Positions 1 to 12,094 of a stretch of 41,646 nt of DNA are shown here, in pieces; the stretch's first letter is position 1, and each line of letters opens with the position of its first letter. Location of the stretch: assembly GCA_002387565.1 (NCBI GenBank), contig DGJT01000035.1:1-41646 (forward strand), read 5' to 3'. Source of the stretch: Akkermansiaceae bacterium UBA4589 (GTDB taxonomy: Bacteria; Verrucomicrobiota; Verrucomicrobiia; Verrucomicrobiales; Akkermansiaceae). A model generated the notes under the pieces. The model searched no databases and was not told the DNA's origin. It worked only from the letters and a program-made list of their open reading frames with translations. The translations under genes were made by a program, and so were the position numbers.

Positions 1-3000
1 GCCAGCAGACCGTGAAGACAAAGGCCTAGAAGCCGTGTTCCGTGAAATTTTTCCTATTAAGTCTTATGATGAAACTATTGAGTTAGATTTCATCTCTTAT
101 GACATAGAAGAGCCACAGGTGACTTCTTTGGAAGCGATGCAAAAAGGTGAGAATTATGCCGCTTCTTTATATGTAGAGTTTAAGCTCGTAGATAAGACTA
201 ATCCTAAGGATATCCGTGAGGAAGTTGAGCGTGTTTACATGGGTGAATTACCTATGATGAACCGTCGCGGTACATTTGTGATAAACGGTGCAGAGAGAGT
301 GGTGGTATCTCAGTTACATCGTTCACCAGGTGTTTGCTTTAAAGAAGCTCAACATTTAAATGGTAAAGCTTTATACTCATTCCGTTTGATTCCAGATCGT
401 GGTTCATGGATGGAAGTACAATTTGATACAAATGATTTACTCTATGTTTATCTTGATCGTCGTCGTCGTAGACGTAAGTTCTTGGCCACTACATTCTTAC
501 GTGTTTTAGGTTGGTCTACTAACCGTGACATTGTTGAGCAGTTTTACAATATTGAAAAACTCAAGCTTAAGAAAGATATTGCAGCTGAAAGTCTCAATAA
601 CAAAGTTATTTTTGAAGATGTGCTTGATGGCGAAGTGGTCGTTGCACGTGCTTTTGAGCCGTTGACTGTAGCTGCTGTTAATCAGCTTATTAAGCTTGGT
701 CATAAATCAATCGATGTGATTGATTCACAAGAAGACGAAGTATTATTACAATCATTACGTAAGGATCCTGCTCACGATGAAGAAAGTGCGCTTAAGAGTA
801 TCTACCGTGTCTTAAGACCTGGTGATCCAGTATCTATTAGTAATGCTAAGTCGCTTATCTACCGTTTATTCTTTGATCCTAAGCGTTATGACTTCACTCG
901 TGTAGGTCGTTATAAAATCAATCAAAAATTTGGTATCGATATTGATATTAACACTCGCATCATGGTGCCAGAGGATTTCTTACACTCATGTCGTTATGTC
1001 TACAGACTGAAAAAAGGCGAAGGTATGCCTGATGATATTGATCACTTAGGTAGTCGTCGTGTACGTGCTGTAGGCGAGTTATTAGCTAACCAGTGTCGTG
1101 TAGGTCTTTCTAGAACAGAGCGTTTGGTGAGAGAACGTATGACTCTCTTTGATTCAAACATCGAAGGAATGACACCACAAAAGCTCATTAACCCTAAAGC
1201 TTTAAGTGCTGTGGTTAGAGATTTCTTTGGTCGTTCACAGTTGAGTCAGTTTATGGATCAAACGAACCCATTAGCTGAGCTTACCCATAAGCGTCGTCTT
1301 TCTGCTCTTGGACCTGGTGGTCTAAGTCGTGATCGTGCAGGTTTTGAGGTGCGTGATGTGCATCCTTCTCACTATGGTAGAATTTGTCCAATTGAGACTC
1401 CAGAGGGTCCAAACATTGGTTTGATTAACACCATGTGTACTTATGCTTACATCAATGAATATGGTTTCATTGAAACTCCTTACCGCAAGGTGGTAGATAG
1501 CAAAGTGACTTCAGAGATTGAATACCTTACAGCTGACCAAGAGGAAAACTTCCTCATTGCTCAAGCTAACAACCCAATTAATGACAAAGGTGATTTCCTC
1601 GAAAAACGCATTACAGCTCGTGAACAAGGTGAGTTTATTGAAATTGAGCCTAGCAAGATTCAGTACATGGATGTTTCACCTAAGCAGCTCGTTTCGGTTG
1701 CTGCAGGGTTGATTCCATTCCTTGAGCATGATGATGCTAACCGTGCGTTGATGGGTTCAAACATGCAACGCCAAGGTGTGCCATTGCTTGTTTCTGAGTC
1801 TCCACTCGTAGGTACAGGTCTTGAGGCAATTGCTGCACGTGATTCACGTTCAGTGGTAACTGCTGAGGGTGACGGAATCGTCGCTGCTGCTTGTGCAGAA
1901 GTCATCATTACTACTTTAGATGGTAAGCTTCCTATTAAGGACAATGAGTTCCTTAGTGGTGATGTTGAATTAGAGACAGATGTTAAGAAAGGTCTCTACG
2001 TTTACCCGTTACGTAAGTTCATGCGTTCAAATGCAGGTACTTGTATGACTCAAAAACCATTGGTTCGTGAAGGTCAAAAAATCAAAGCAGGCGATGTGCT
2101 TGCTGATGGCCCTAACACCCAAGATGGTGAACTCGCTCTTGGACGTAACGTGCTTGTAGCTTTCATGCCTTGGAATGGTTATAACTTTGAGGATGCGATT
2201 GTTATCTCTGAAAACATTGTTAAAGAAGACGTATTTACTTCTATTCACATCAGTGAATTCGAAGTGATTGCTCGTGATACTAAGCTTGGAGCTGAGGAAA
2301 TCACGCGTGACATTCCTAACTTAAGTGAAGAAGCCTTAGCCAACCTTGGCCATGACGGTATTATCCGTATTGGTGCAGAGGTGAAGCCTGGCGACATCCT
2401 CGTTGGTAAAGTCACTCCTAAGTCTGAGACAGACCTCAACCCTGAGGAGCGCCTTCTCCGTGCTATTTTTGGTGAAAAAGCAGCTGAAGTTCGTGATACT
2501 TCACTTCGTGTACCTTCAGGTACTATCGGTGTTGTGCAAGATATCCGCGTCGTAACACACGGTGCTCAAATGGGCAAAGACAATGCGATGTTCAACACTT
2601 CTGAATATAAACAACAAGTGAAGCAAATTCACGAAGATTATAAGAAGAAGCGTGCCGCACTTACTGAGCAATTAACTGATAAATTGAGTGATATTCTTCT
2701 TGGAGAAAAAATCCCTCTTGATGTACTCAATGCAGATACGAATGATATCATCATTCCTGCGAATCGTAAGATCACAAAAACTCTCTTGAGAAAATTAGCT
2801 GCGGTTTATAACTGCATCAGCATTGACCCAAGTCCTATTCGTAACAAAATCCTTGAAATTATTGGTAACTTTGAGGGTCGTTTCGAAGATTTGGAAAATG
2901 AACTCGAGTCACGCTTAGACCTCAGTGAAACTGAAGATCAAATTGATCCAGGTGTCATTAAAGAAGTCAAAGTCTTTATTGCTAAGAAGCGTAAGCTTTC

Positions 3001-3781
3001 TGTAGGTGATAAGATGGCAGGTCGTCACGGTAACAAAGGTGTGGTAGCAACTATCGTTCCTGAGGAAAACATGCCTTACCTCGAAGACGGTACTCCAGTT
3101 GAAGTTTGTTTGAACCCGCTTGGTGTTCCATCTCGTATGAACGTGGGTCAGGTTCTTGAAACTCACCTCGGTCTTGCGGCTAAAGCTCTTGGCTTTAAAG
3201 TAGCAACTCCAATTTTCGATGGTATTAAAGAAGAGAAAATTTGGGAATTCATGAGTGAAGCTAAGAAAGTTGATGGCTTTACTTGGGCTGGCGATGGCAA
3301 AGATGGCTCTACCGCTGGTAAGAGTACTCTCTATGATGGCTTTACAGGCGAAGCTTTCCACCAACCAGTGGTGGTCGGTTACATTTACCTGCTTAAACTA
3401 GGTCACTTAGTAGCTGATAAGATTCACGCTCGTTCAGTGGGACCATACAGTTTGGTTACTCAACAGCCATTGGGCGGTAAAGCTCAATATGGTGGTCAAA
3501 GATTTGGTGAGATGGAAGTATGGGCTCTCGAAGCCTATGGTGCAGCACACATGTTGCAGGAACTTCTCACTGTCAAATCAGATGATGTTCAAGGACGTAC
3601 TCGCGTCTATGAATCAATTATCAAGGGCGATAACTCTTTGGATGCAGGGACTCCTGAGTCATTCAATGTTCTCATTAAAGAAATGCAGGCATTAGGGCTA
3701 GAAGTTAAATTATCAGAAATCTCCGAAGAGGAAGAAGTTTCTGAAGAAGAAATCTTTTCACTCGATGATTTAACCCTTTAA
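1..3781 (+). CDS. rpoB: RNA polymerase beta subunit, 5'-truncated by window edge
   Basis: This is the beta subunit of DNA-directed RNA polymerase, which carries the rifampicin pocket and half of the active site. The reading frame is open from base 2, and residues encoded before the GTG at 35 (…GLEAVF…) match the conserved RpoB N-terminal region. The gene therefore starts outside the window, and roughly 50 residues are missing compared with usual RpoB proteins. Visible landmarks are the MGELPMM…GTFVINGAERV block, the rifampicin region near nt 1240-1310 (SQFMDQTNPLAELTHKRRLSALGPGGL) with the Asp, His and Ser that commonly mutate in resistance all wild-type, the ETPEGPNIGLI block, the GYNFEDAIV block, and the C-terminal GGKAQYGGQRFGEMEVWALEAYGA. 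The tail is acidic (Glu-rich). rpoC follows after 41 nt on the same strand, as in the usual rpoBC operon. Confidence 0.98.
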   Translation, partial: PADREDKGLEAVFREIFPIKSYDETIELDFISYDIEEPQVTSLEAMQKGENYAASLYVEFKLVDKTNPKDIREEVERVYMGELPMMNRRGTFVINGAERVVVSQLHRSPGVCFKEAQHLNGKALYSFRLIPDRGSWMEVQFDTNDLLYVYLDRRRRRRKFLATTFLRVLGWSTNRDIVEQFYNIEKLKLKKDIAAESLNNKVIFEDVLDGEVVVARAFEPLTVAAVNQLIKLGHKSIDVIDSQEDEVLLQSLRKDPAHDEESALKSIYRVLRPGDPVSISNAKSLIYRLFFDPKRYDFTRVGRYKINQKFGIDIDINTRIMVPEDFLHSCRYVYRLKKGEGMPDDIDHLGSRRVRAVGELLANQCRVGLSRTERLVRERMTLFDSNIEGMTPQKLINPKALSAVVRDFFGRSQLSQFMDQTNPLAELTHKRRLSALGPGGLSRDRAGFEVRDVHPSHYGRICPIETPEGPNIGLINTMCTYAYINEYGFIETPYRKVVDSKVTSEIEYLTADQEENFLIAQANNPINDKGDFLEKRITAREQGEFIEIEPSKIQYMDVSPKQLVSVAAGLIPFLEHDDANRALMGSNMQRQGVPLLVSESPLVGTGLEAIAARDSRSVVTAEGDGIVAAACAEVIITTLDGKLPIKDNEFLSGDVELETDVKKGLYVYPLRKFMRSNAGTCMTQKPLVREGQKIKAGDVLADGPNTQDGELALGRNVLVAFMPWNGYNFEDAIVISENIVKEDVFTSIHISEFEVIARDTKLGAEEITRDIPNLSEEALANLGHDGIIRIGAEVKPGDILVGKVTPKSETDLNPEERLLRAIFGEKAAEVRDTSLRVPSGTIGVVQDIRVVTHGAQMGKDNAMFNTSEYKQQVKQIHEDYKKKRAALTEQLTDKLSDILLGEKIPLDVLNADTNDIIIPANRKITKTLLRKLAAVYNCISIDPSPIRNKILEIIGNFEGRFEDLENELESRLDLSETEDQIDPGVIKEVKVFIAKKRKLSVGDKMAGRHGNKGVVATIVPEENMPYLEDGTPVEVCLNPLGVPSRMNVGQVLETHLGLAAKALGFKVATPIFDGIKEEKIWEFMSEAKKVDGFTWAGDGKDGSTAGKSTLYDGFTGEAFHQPVVVGYIYLLKLGHLVADKIHARSVGPYSLVTQQPLGGKAQYGGQRFGEMEVWALEAYGAAHMLQELLTVKSDDVQGRTRVYESIIKGDNSLDAGTPESFNVLIKEMQALGLEVKLSEISEEEEVSEEEIFSLDDLTL

Positions 3782-3822
3782 TTTTACGAGCTAACTCATT
3801 TACACATTCTATTGATTAAATT

Positions 3823-7983
<4,161 letters not shown>

Positions 7984-7994
7984 TTAAAGCGGAT

Positions 7995-8969
7995 ATGAAT
8001 ATTTGCGTAGCAGGAGCAGGCGGTTTTATTGGGGGCTATTTGGTCAAAGATCTTTTAGCCCAAGGCCATAGCGTTAGAGCTATTGATATCAAACCTTTTG
8101 AGGAATGGTACCAACGTTTTGATTCCGCTGAAAATGTAGTAGCCAACCTTGAGCTCAAGGATGCCTGCTATGCTGCTGCCGAAGGCATGGACAGAATCTA
8201 CAATCTCGCCTGTAACATGGGCGGGATGGGATTCATCCAAAACAACCATGCTTTATGCATGCAAAGCGTACTTATTCAAAGTCACATGGTCATGGCTTGC
8301 CGCGACCAAAATGTGCCTGAAATACTCTACAGCTCATCAGCTTGTATCTACCCTGAGCATATTCAGGAGGAAATCAAAGATGCCGCCGCCCAAGGACTCA
8401 AGGAAAGTGACGCTTACCCAGCCAACCCACAGGATGGTTACGGATGGGAAAAACTCTTTTCTGAGATTATCACGCATTACTTTGCTCAAGACTACGACTT
8501 CAAACAACGTGTCTGCCGTTTCCACAATGTTTACGGCCCTAATGGTACATTTGAAGGTGGTCGCGAGAAAGCACCAGCTGCTATATGCCGTAAGGTGATA
8601 CACGCCAAACTCAGCGGTGATCATACCATCGATATTTGGGGCGACGGGCAACAAACTCGTTCATTCATGTATATTGATGACTGTATCACAGGTATGGACA
8701 AGCTCTGGGCTAGTGATTTTGATCAACCTATCAATTTAGGTTCTGACGAAATGGTTAGCATCAACCAACTCGTAGATATCGTCGAAGGCATCGCAGGCAT
8801 CAAACTTGAGCGCAACTACCAACTCGACAAGCCACAAGGCGTAAGAGGTCGTAACAGTGACAACACTCTCATTGAAGAAGTGTTGGGCTGGAAGCCGAGT
8901 GTGAAACTGCAGGAAGGGCTAGAGAAAACCTACGCTTGGATTCTTTCTGAGATGCAGGATAGGTATTAG
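7995..8969 (+). CDS. GDP-mannose 3,5-epimerase-like NAD-dependent epimerase
   Basis: This is an extended short-chain dehydrogenase/reductase of 324 aa that closely resembles plant GDP-D-mannose 3,5-epimerase, which converts GDP-mannose to GDP-L-galactose or GDP-L-gulose. The NAD-binding glycine motif GAGGFIGG is at residues 7-14. The family's catalytic set is present: Cys117 in SSACIYPE, Tyr149 and Lys153 in YGWEK, Lys192 in GGREKAPAA, and Arg284 in GVRGRNSD. Other hallmark blocks are NMGGMGFIQNNH, NPQDGYG, WGDGQQTRSF and NLGSDEMVS. It is the last gene of the rpoBC run, 11 nt behind rpoC, an unusual place for a sugar-nucleotide enzyme. A role in a surface polysaccharide is likely but not shown. 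A related epimerase/dehydratase specificity cannot be excluded, though the residue matches favour the 3,5-epimerase. Confidence 0.88.
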   Translation: MNICVAGAGGFIGGYLVKDLLAQGHSVRAIDIKPFEEWYQRFDSAENVVANLELKDACYAAAEGMDRIYNLACNMGGMGFIQNNHALCMQSVLIQSHMVMACRDQNVPEILYSSSACIYPEHIQEEIKDAAAQGLKESDAYPANPQDGYGWEKLFSEIITHYFAQDYDFKQRVCRFHNVYGPNGTFEGGREKAPAAICRKVIHAKLSGDHTIDIWGDGQQTRSFMYIDDCITGMDKLWASDFDQPINLGSDEMVSINQLVDIVEGIAGIKLERNYQLDKPQGVRGRNSDNTLIEEVLGWKPSVKLQEGLEKTYAWILSEMQDRY

Positions 8970-9310
8970 GTGTAAGCCTAATTTCACCTCATCTAGGTTG
9001 TTCCTTGAGACTCGCAGTAGGTTTCTACAGCTTCGCCTCAAGCGCCTACTAGCTAAGGCAAACTTAGGCTTTAGAGATCAAAGTCCAACTAAGTGCATTT
9101 CTATAAATGGATATATATAATCTATGAATTGGATTATATCACAGATATTTTTTAAAAATTTAAAAAACTGAAAGAGCACTAAGACGCGTTCTTTATTGTT
9201 ATTATTTTGGATTATGCTCATAAGGCTACATAGGGGTTAAATTAAATTTAAATACTTATTTAAACCATGTCATAAACTCTGAAATAGGGGGGAGTTTTTT
9301 ACCTTTTTTG
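8970..9310. other. Gene-free stretch with a nested hairpin element
   Basis: No convincing coding sequence was seen here. Bases 8974-9071 form a nested fold. An outer arm AAGCCTAA (8974-8981) pairs with TTAGGCTT (9064-9071), an inner arm CTTGAG (9004-9009) pairs with CTCAAG (9037-9042), and a small hairpin GTAG-gttt-CTAC (9017-9028) sits at the tip. An alternative pairing AGTAGG (9016-9021) with CCTACT (9045-9050) is also possible. No U-tract follows, so it is not a standard intrinsic terminator. The remainder up to the furA promoter is very AT-rich and featureless. Confidence 0.4.
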
Positions 9311-9314
9311 AATA

Positions 9315-9360
9315 ATGGACTAAATAATAATCTTGACTTAGTCCATATTATTGCTAATTT
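9315..9360 (+). promoter_or_regulatory. furA-katG promoter with overlapping palindromic operator candidate
   Basis: A 9-nt inverted repeat ATGGACTAA (9315-9323) / TTAGTCCAT (9338-9346) with a 14-nt spacer overlaps a promoter-like pair: TTGACT (9333-9338), 16 nt, TAATTT (9355-9360). The ATG of furA lies 6 nt after the -10 hexamer, so the transcript would be leaderless or nearly so. FurA proteins typically repress their own furA-katG operon from an AT-rich site upstream, so autoregulation here is plausible inference. Confidence 0.5.
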
Positions 9361-9366
9361 GGTTGT

Positions 9367-9783
9367 ATGAGTTTATTTGTGGAGCAGCTTCGGGAGCATG
9401 GAGTGCATGTGACGGCGCAGCGGGTGGCTATTTTAGATGCGGTTTCGCATTGTCCTCATAGTACAGCAGATAAGGTTGTAGAAGCTGTTAGAGCAGAGAT
9501 AGGTACTATTTCTAAGCAGGCTGTTTATGATGGCCTTGCTCTATTAACTAATAAGGGACTCATTAGAAGGATTCAGCCTTCTAAATCACCAGCTTTGTTT
9601 GAAACGAGAGTTGGTGATAACCATCATCATCTTATTTGTCGCAATTGTGGCAAGACTGTAGATGTGGATTGTGCAGTTGATCATGTTCCTTGTTTGACTG
9701 CAAGTGACCCTGCTGGCTTTATCATAGATGAAGCAGAAGTGCTTTACTGGGGGACATGCCCAGACTGCCAAGAAAATAAATAA
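9367..9783 (+). CDS. furA: FurA-like Fur family repressor
   Basis: This is a metal- and peroxide-responsive Fur family DNA-binding repressor of 138 aa. The N-terminal winged helix (VTAQRVAILDAV…SKQAVYDGLALLTNKGLIRRIQP) is followed by the metal-binding dimerisation domain with the His cluster DNHHHLICRNCG, a first CxxC (CRNC) and a second CxxC near the C-terminus (CPDC). The stretch from RRIQPSKSPALFETRVGDNHHH through DVDCAV, CLTASDPAGF and DEAEVLYWG is strikingly close to actinobacterial FurA, the regulator of katG in mycobacteria. The gene sits directly ahead of katG on the same strand, reproducing that operon. No Shine-Dalgarno sequence is visible. The start at 9367 is the only ATG that gives the full winged helix. 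PerR-like peroxide sensing is inferred, not proven. Confidence 0.9.
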   Translation: MSLFVEQLREHGVHVTAQRVAILDAVSHCPHSTADKVVEAVRAEIGTISKQAVYDGLALLTNKGLIRRIQPSKSPALFETRVGDNHHHLICRNCGKTVDVDCAVDHVPCLTASDPAGFIIDEAEVLYWGTCPDCQENK

Positions 9784-9829
9784 AAATTAATCACTATAAA
9801 TTATGGAAACAAATCTAAATGGAGGAGAC

Positions 9830-12028
9830 ATGAGTAAATGCCCAGTTTTGGGAGGTAGTTCGCAACATAGTGCTGTAGGTTCTACAGCTAATGAGCATTG
9901 GTGGCCTAATCAACTCAGCTTAAAGAGCTTGCGTCAAAATTCTGCGTTGTCAGATCCTATGAGTGAAGATTTTGATTATGCTAAGGAGTTTGAATCATTA
10001 GATTTAGACGAGCTCATCGCTGACATTGATGTTTTGATGACAGATTCACAAGATTGGTGGCCAGCTGACTATGGTCATTATGGGCCATTTTTTATTAGAA
10101 TGGCGTGGCATAGTGCAGGTACTTATCGTGTAGCCGATGGTCGCGGTGGCGCGAGCTCAGGGACTCTACGTTTTGCTCCTTTGAACAGTTGGCCAGATAA
10201 TGGTAATTTAGATAAAGCGCGTCGTTTGTTATGGCCTATTAAACAAAAATATGGACGCAAAATTTCGTGGGCTGATTTAATGGTACTTACAGGCAATCGA
10301 GCTTTAGAAACTATGGGGTTTAAAACTATAGGTTTTGCTGGAGGTCGAGAAGATGTATGGGAGCCAGAGCAAGATATCTATTGGGGGCCAGAAACCACAT
10401 GGCTTGATGATGAAAGATACACAGGAGACCGCGAGTTAGAGCAGCCATTAGCAGCAGTGCAAATGGGACTGATTTATGTGAATCCAGAAGGACCAAATGG
10501 AGTGCCTGATCCTCTTGCGGCAGCTAAAGATATTCGTGAGACTTTTGCAAGAATGGCGATGAATGATGAAGAAACTGTGGCATTGATTGCTGGTGGACAC
10601 ACCTTTGGTAAGTCTCATGGAGCAGCTGATCCAGATGAATATGTGGGACCTGAGCCAGAAGGTGCGAGTTTAGAGGAGCAAGGCTTAGGTTGGAAGAATA
10701 GCTTTGGTACTGGTAATGCAGGAGACACCATTACTAGTGGACTTGAGGGTGCTTGGACAACTCAGCCAATTCAATGGGATAATAATTATTTTGAAAACCT
10801 TTTTGGTTATGAATGGAAGCAGGTCAAAAGCCCAGCAGGAGCGATACAGTGGACACCTGTAGATGCAGATGCTGATGGGACAGTTCCTGATGCCCATGAT
10901 CCAGATAAAAGACATGCACCTATGATGTTTACCACTGACTTGTCGCTCAAGGAAGATCCTATTTACCATGATATTTCTAAGCGTTTCTACGAAAACCCAG
11001 ATGAGTTTGCGCAGGCGTTTGCTCAAGCATGGTACAAGCTCACGCATAGAGATATGGGGCCATTGACACGTTGTCTAGGACCATTAGTGCCTGAAGAGCC
11101 GCTACTATGGCAAGATCCTATACCGCAGGTAGACCATGTTCTTATTGATGAGCAAGATATTGTTGCGCTCAAACAAGTGATTCTTGATTCAGAACTTTCA
11201 ATTTCAGAGTTAGTGGCTACAGCTTGGGCTTCTGCGTCGTCATTTAGAGGGACAGATAAACGTGGAGGTGCCAATGGCGCTAGACTACGTCTTGCACCAC
11301 AAAAAGATTGGGAGAGCAATGACCCAGAACAATTAGCCAAGGTGCTGACAGTTCTGGAAAAAATTCAAGAAGAATTCAATCAAGCGCATTTCGAGAATGA
11401 TGGCAAAAAAGTATCCCTCGCCGACCTCATTGTATTAGGTGGTTGTGCTGCGATAGAGCAAGCTGCTAAGAAAGCAGGTTATAAATTATCAGTACCATTT
11501 ACTCCAGGGCGCATGGATGCTAGCCAAGAGCAAACAGATATTGATTCATTTGCGGTACTTGAGCCGGTGGCAGATGGTTTTCGTAATTACCTCAAACCAA
11601 ATCATGTCAGATCAGCAGAAGAATTACTCATTGATAAAGCTCACAAACTCATGCTAACTCCTCCTGAAATGACAGTGCTCATTGGAGGTATGAGAGTGTT
11701 AAATGCCAATGCAGGTAAATCACCTTTAGGTGTATTTACTGACTCACCAGAAACTTTAACTAATGACTTCTTTGTCAACTTGCTTTCTATGGATACCAAG
11801 TGGGCTAAGTCCAAACGTTGTGAACATTTCTACGAAGGCACCGATCAATCTTCAGGTGACATGAAATGGATGGCTACAGCTGTCGATTTAGTATTTGGCT
11901 CTAATTCTGAATTAAGCGCTATCGCAGAGGTCTATGCTTGTGCAGATGCCAAGGAAAAGTTTGTCAAAGACTTTGTCTCAGCTTGGGTCAAAGTCATGGA
12001 ACTAGATCGTTTTGATCTGAGCCGTTAG
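9830..12028 (+). CDS. katG: Catalase-peroxidase KatG
   Basis: This is a bifunctional haem catalase-peroxidase that detoxifies hydrogen peroxide. The start is set at ATG 9830 because GGAGGAG (9821-9827) lies just upstream. An in-frame ATG at 9803 has no such signal. From this start the protein has 732 aa, typical of the family, with two peroxidase-like domains. Seen in the N-terminal domain are distal Arg90, Trp93 and His94 (RMAWHSAGTYR), the Trp93-Tyr216-Met242 crosslink triad (Tyr in GLIYVNPEGPNG, Met in ARMAMND) and the proximal haem His257 (AGGHTFGKSHGA). The second domain carries the usual degenerate copy (ATAWASASSFRGTDKRGGANGARLRL). furA lies 46 nt upstream and probably controls it. Its clear Shine-Dalgarno sequence is unlike nearly all other genes in this window. 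Confidence 0.97.
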   Translation: MSKCPVLGGSSQHSAVGSTANEHWWPNQLSLKSLRQNSALSDPMSEDFDYAKEFESLDLDELIADIDVLMTDSQDWWPADYGHYGPFFIRMAWHSAGTYRVADGRGGASSGTLRFAPLNSWPDNGNLDKARRLLWPIKQKYGRKISWADLMVLTGNRALETMGFKTIGFAGGREDVWEPEQDIYWGPETTWLDDERYTGDRELEQPLAAVQMGLIYVNPEGPNGVPDPLAAAKDIRETFARMAMNDEETVALIAGGHTFGKSHGAADPDEYVGPEPEGASLEEQGLGWKNSFGTGNAGDTITSGLEGAWTTQPIQWDNNYFENLFGYEWKQVKSPAGAIQWTPVDADADGTVPDAHDPDKRHAPMMFTTDLSLKEDPIYHDISKRFYENPDEFAQAFAQAWYKLTHRDMGPLTRCLGPLVPEEPLLWQDPIPQVDHVLIDEQDIVALKQVILDSELSISELVATAWASASSFRGTDKRGGANGARLRLAPQKDWESNDPEQLAKVLTVLEKIQEEFNQAHFENDGKKVSLADLIVLGGCAAIEQAAKKAGYKLSVPFTPGRMDASQEQTDIDSFAVLEPVADGFRNYLKPNHVRSAEELLIDKAHKLMLTPPEMTVLIGGMRVLNANAGKSPLGVFTDSPETLTNDFFVNLLSMDTKWAKSKRCEHFYEGTDQSSGDMKWMATAVDLVFGSNSELSAIAEVYACADAKEKFVKDFVSAWVKVMELDRFDLSR

Positions 12029-12059
12029 AAGCTTTATTTTCTGTGCTGACAACAAAATA

Positions 12060-12086
12060 GCCATCACTCAATAGTTGAGTGGTGGC
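12060..12086 (-). terminator. Intrinsic terminator between convergent katG and tgt
   Basis: A 12-bp stem GCCATCACTCAA / TTGAGTGGTGGC (one G-U pair) with a 3-nt loop lies between two convergent genes. Read on the minus strand, the stem is followed by TATTTTGTT, so it suits tgt best. On the plus strand the following bases (TTACGGCTTTATT) give a weaker tail, though it may still act in both directions. Confidence 0.75.
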
Positions 12087-12094
12087 TTACGGCT

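Noticed and set aside
35..37. GTG at 35 as the start of rpoB
   Set aside because: The frame is open upstream and encodes conserved RpoB residues, so the gene enters from outside the window.
1240..1310. Possible rifampicin-resistance changes in RpoB (Thr and Ala where E. coli has Asn518 and Ser522)
   Set aside because: The main resistance positions (Asp516, His526, Ser531) are wild-type, and the two differences are probably lineage variation.
2915..3364. Minus-strand 149-codon frame inside rpoB
   Set aside because: It is a shadow frame with no recognisable domain, on the opposite strand to conserved RpoB motifs.
9803..9829. ATG 9803 as the katG start
   Set aside because: It lacks a ribosome-binding site, while ATG 9830 has GGAGGAG just upstream and gives the usual N-terminus.
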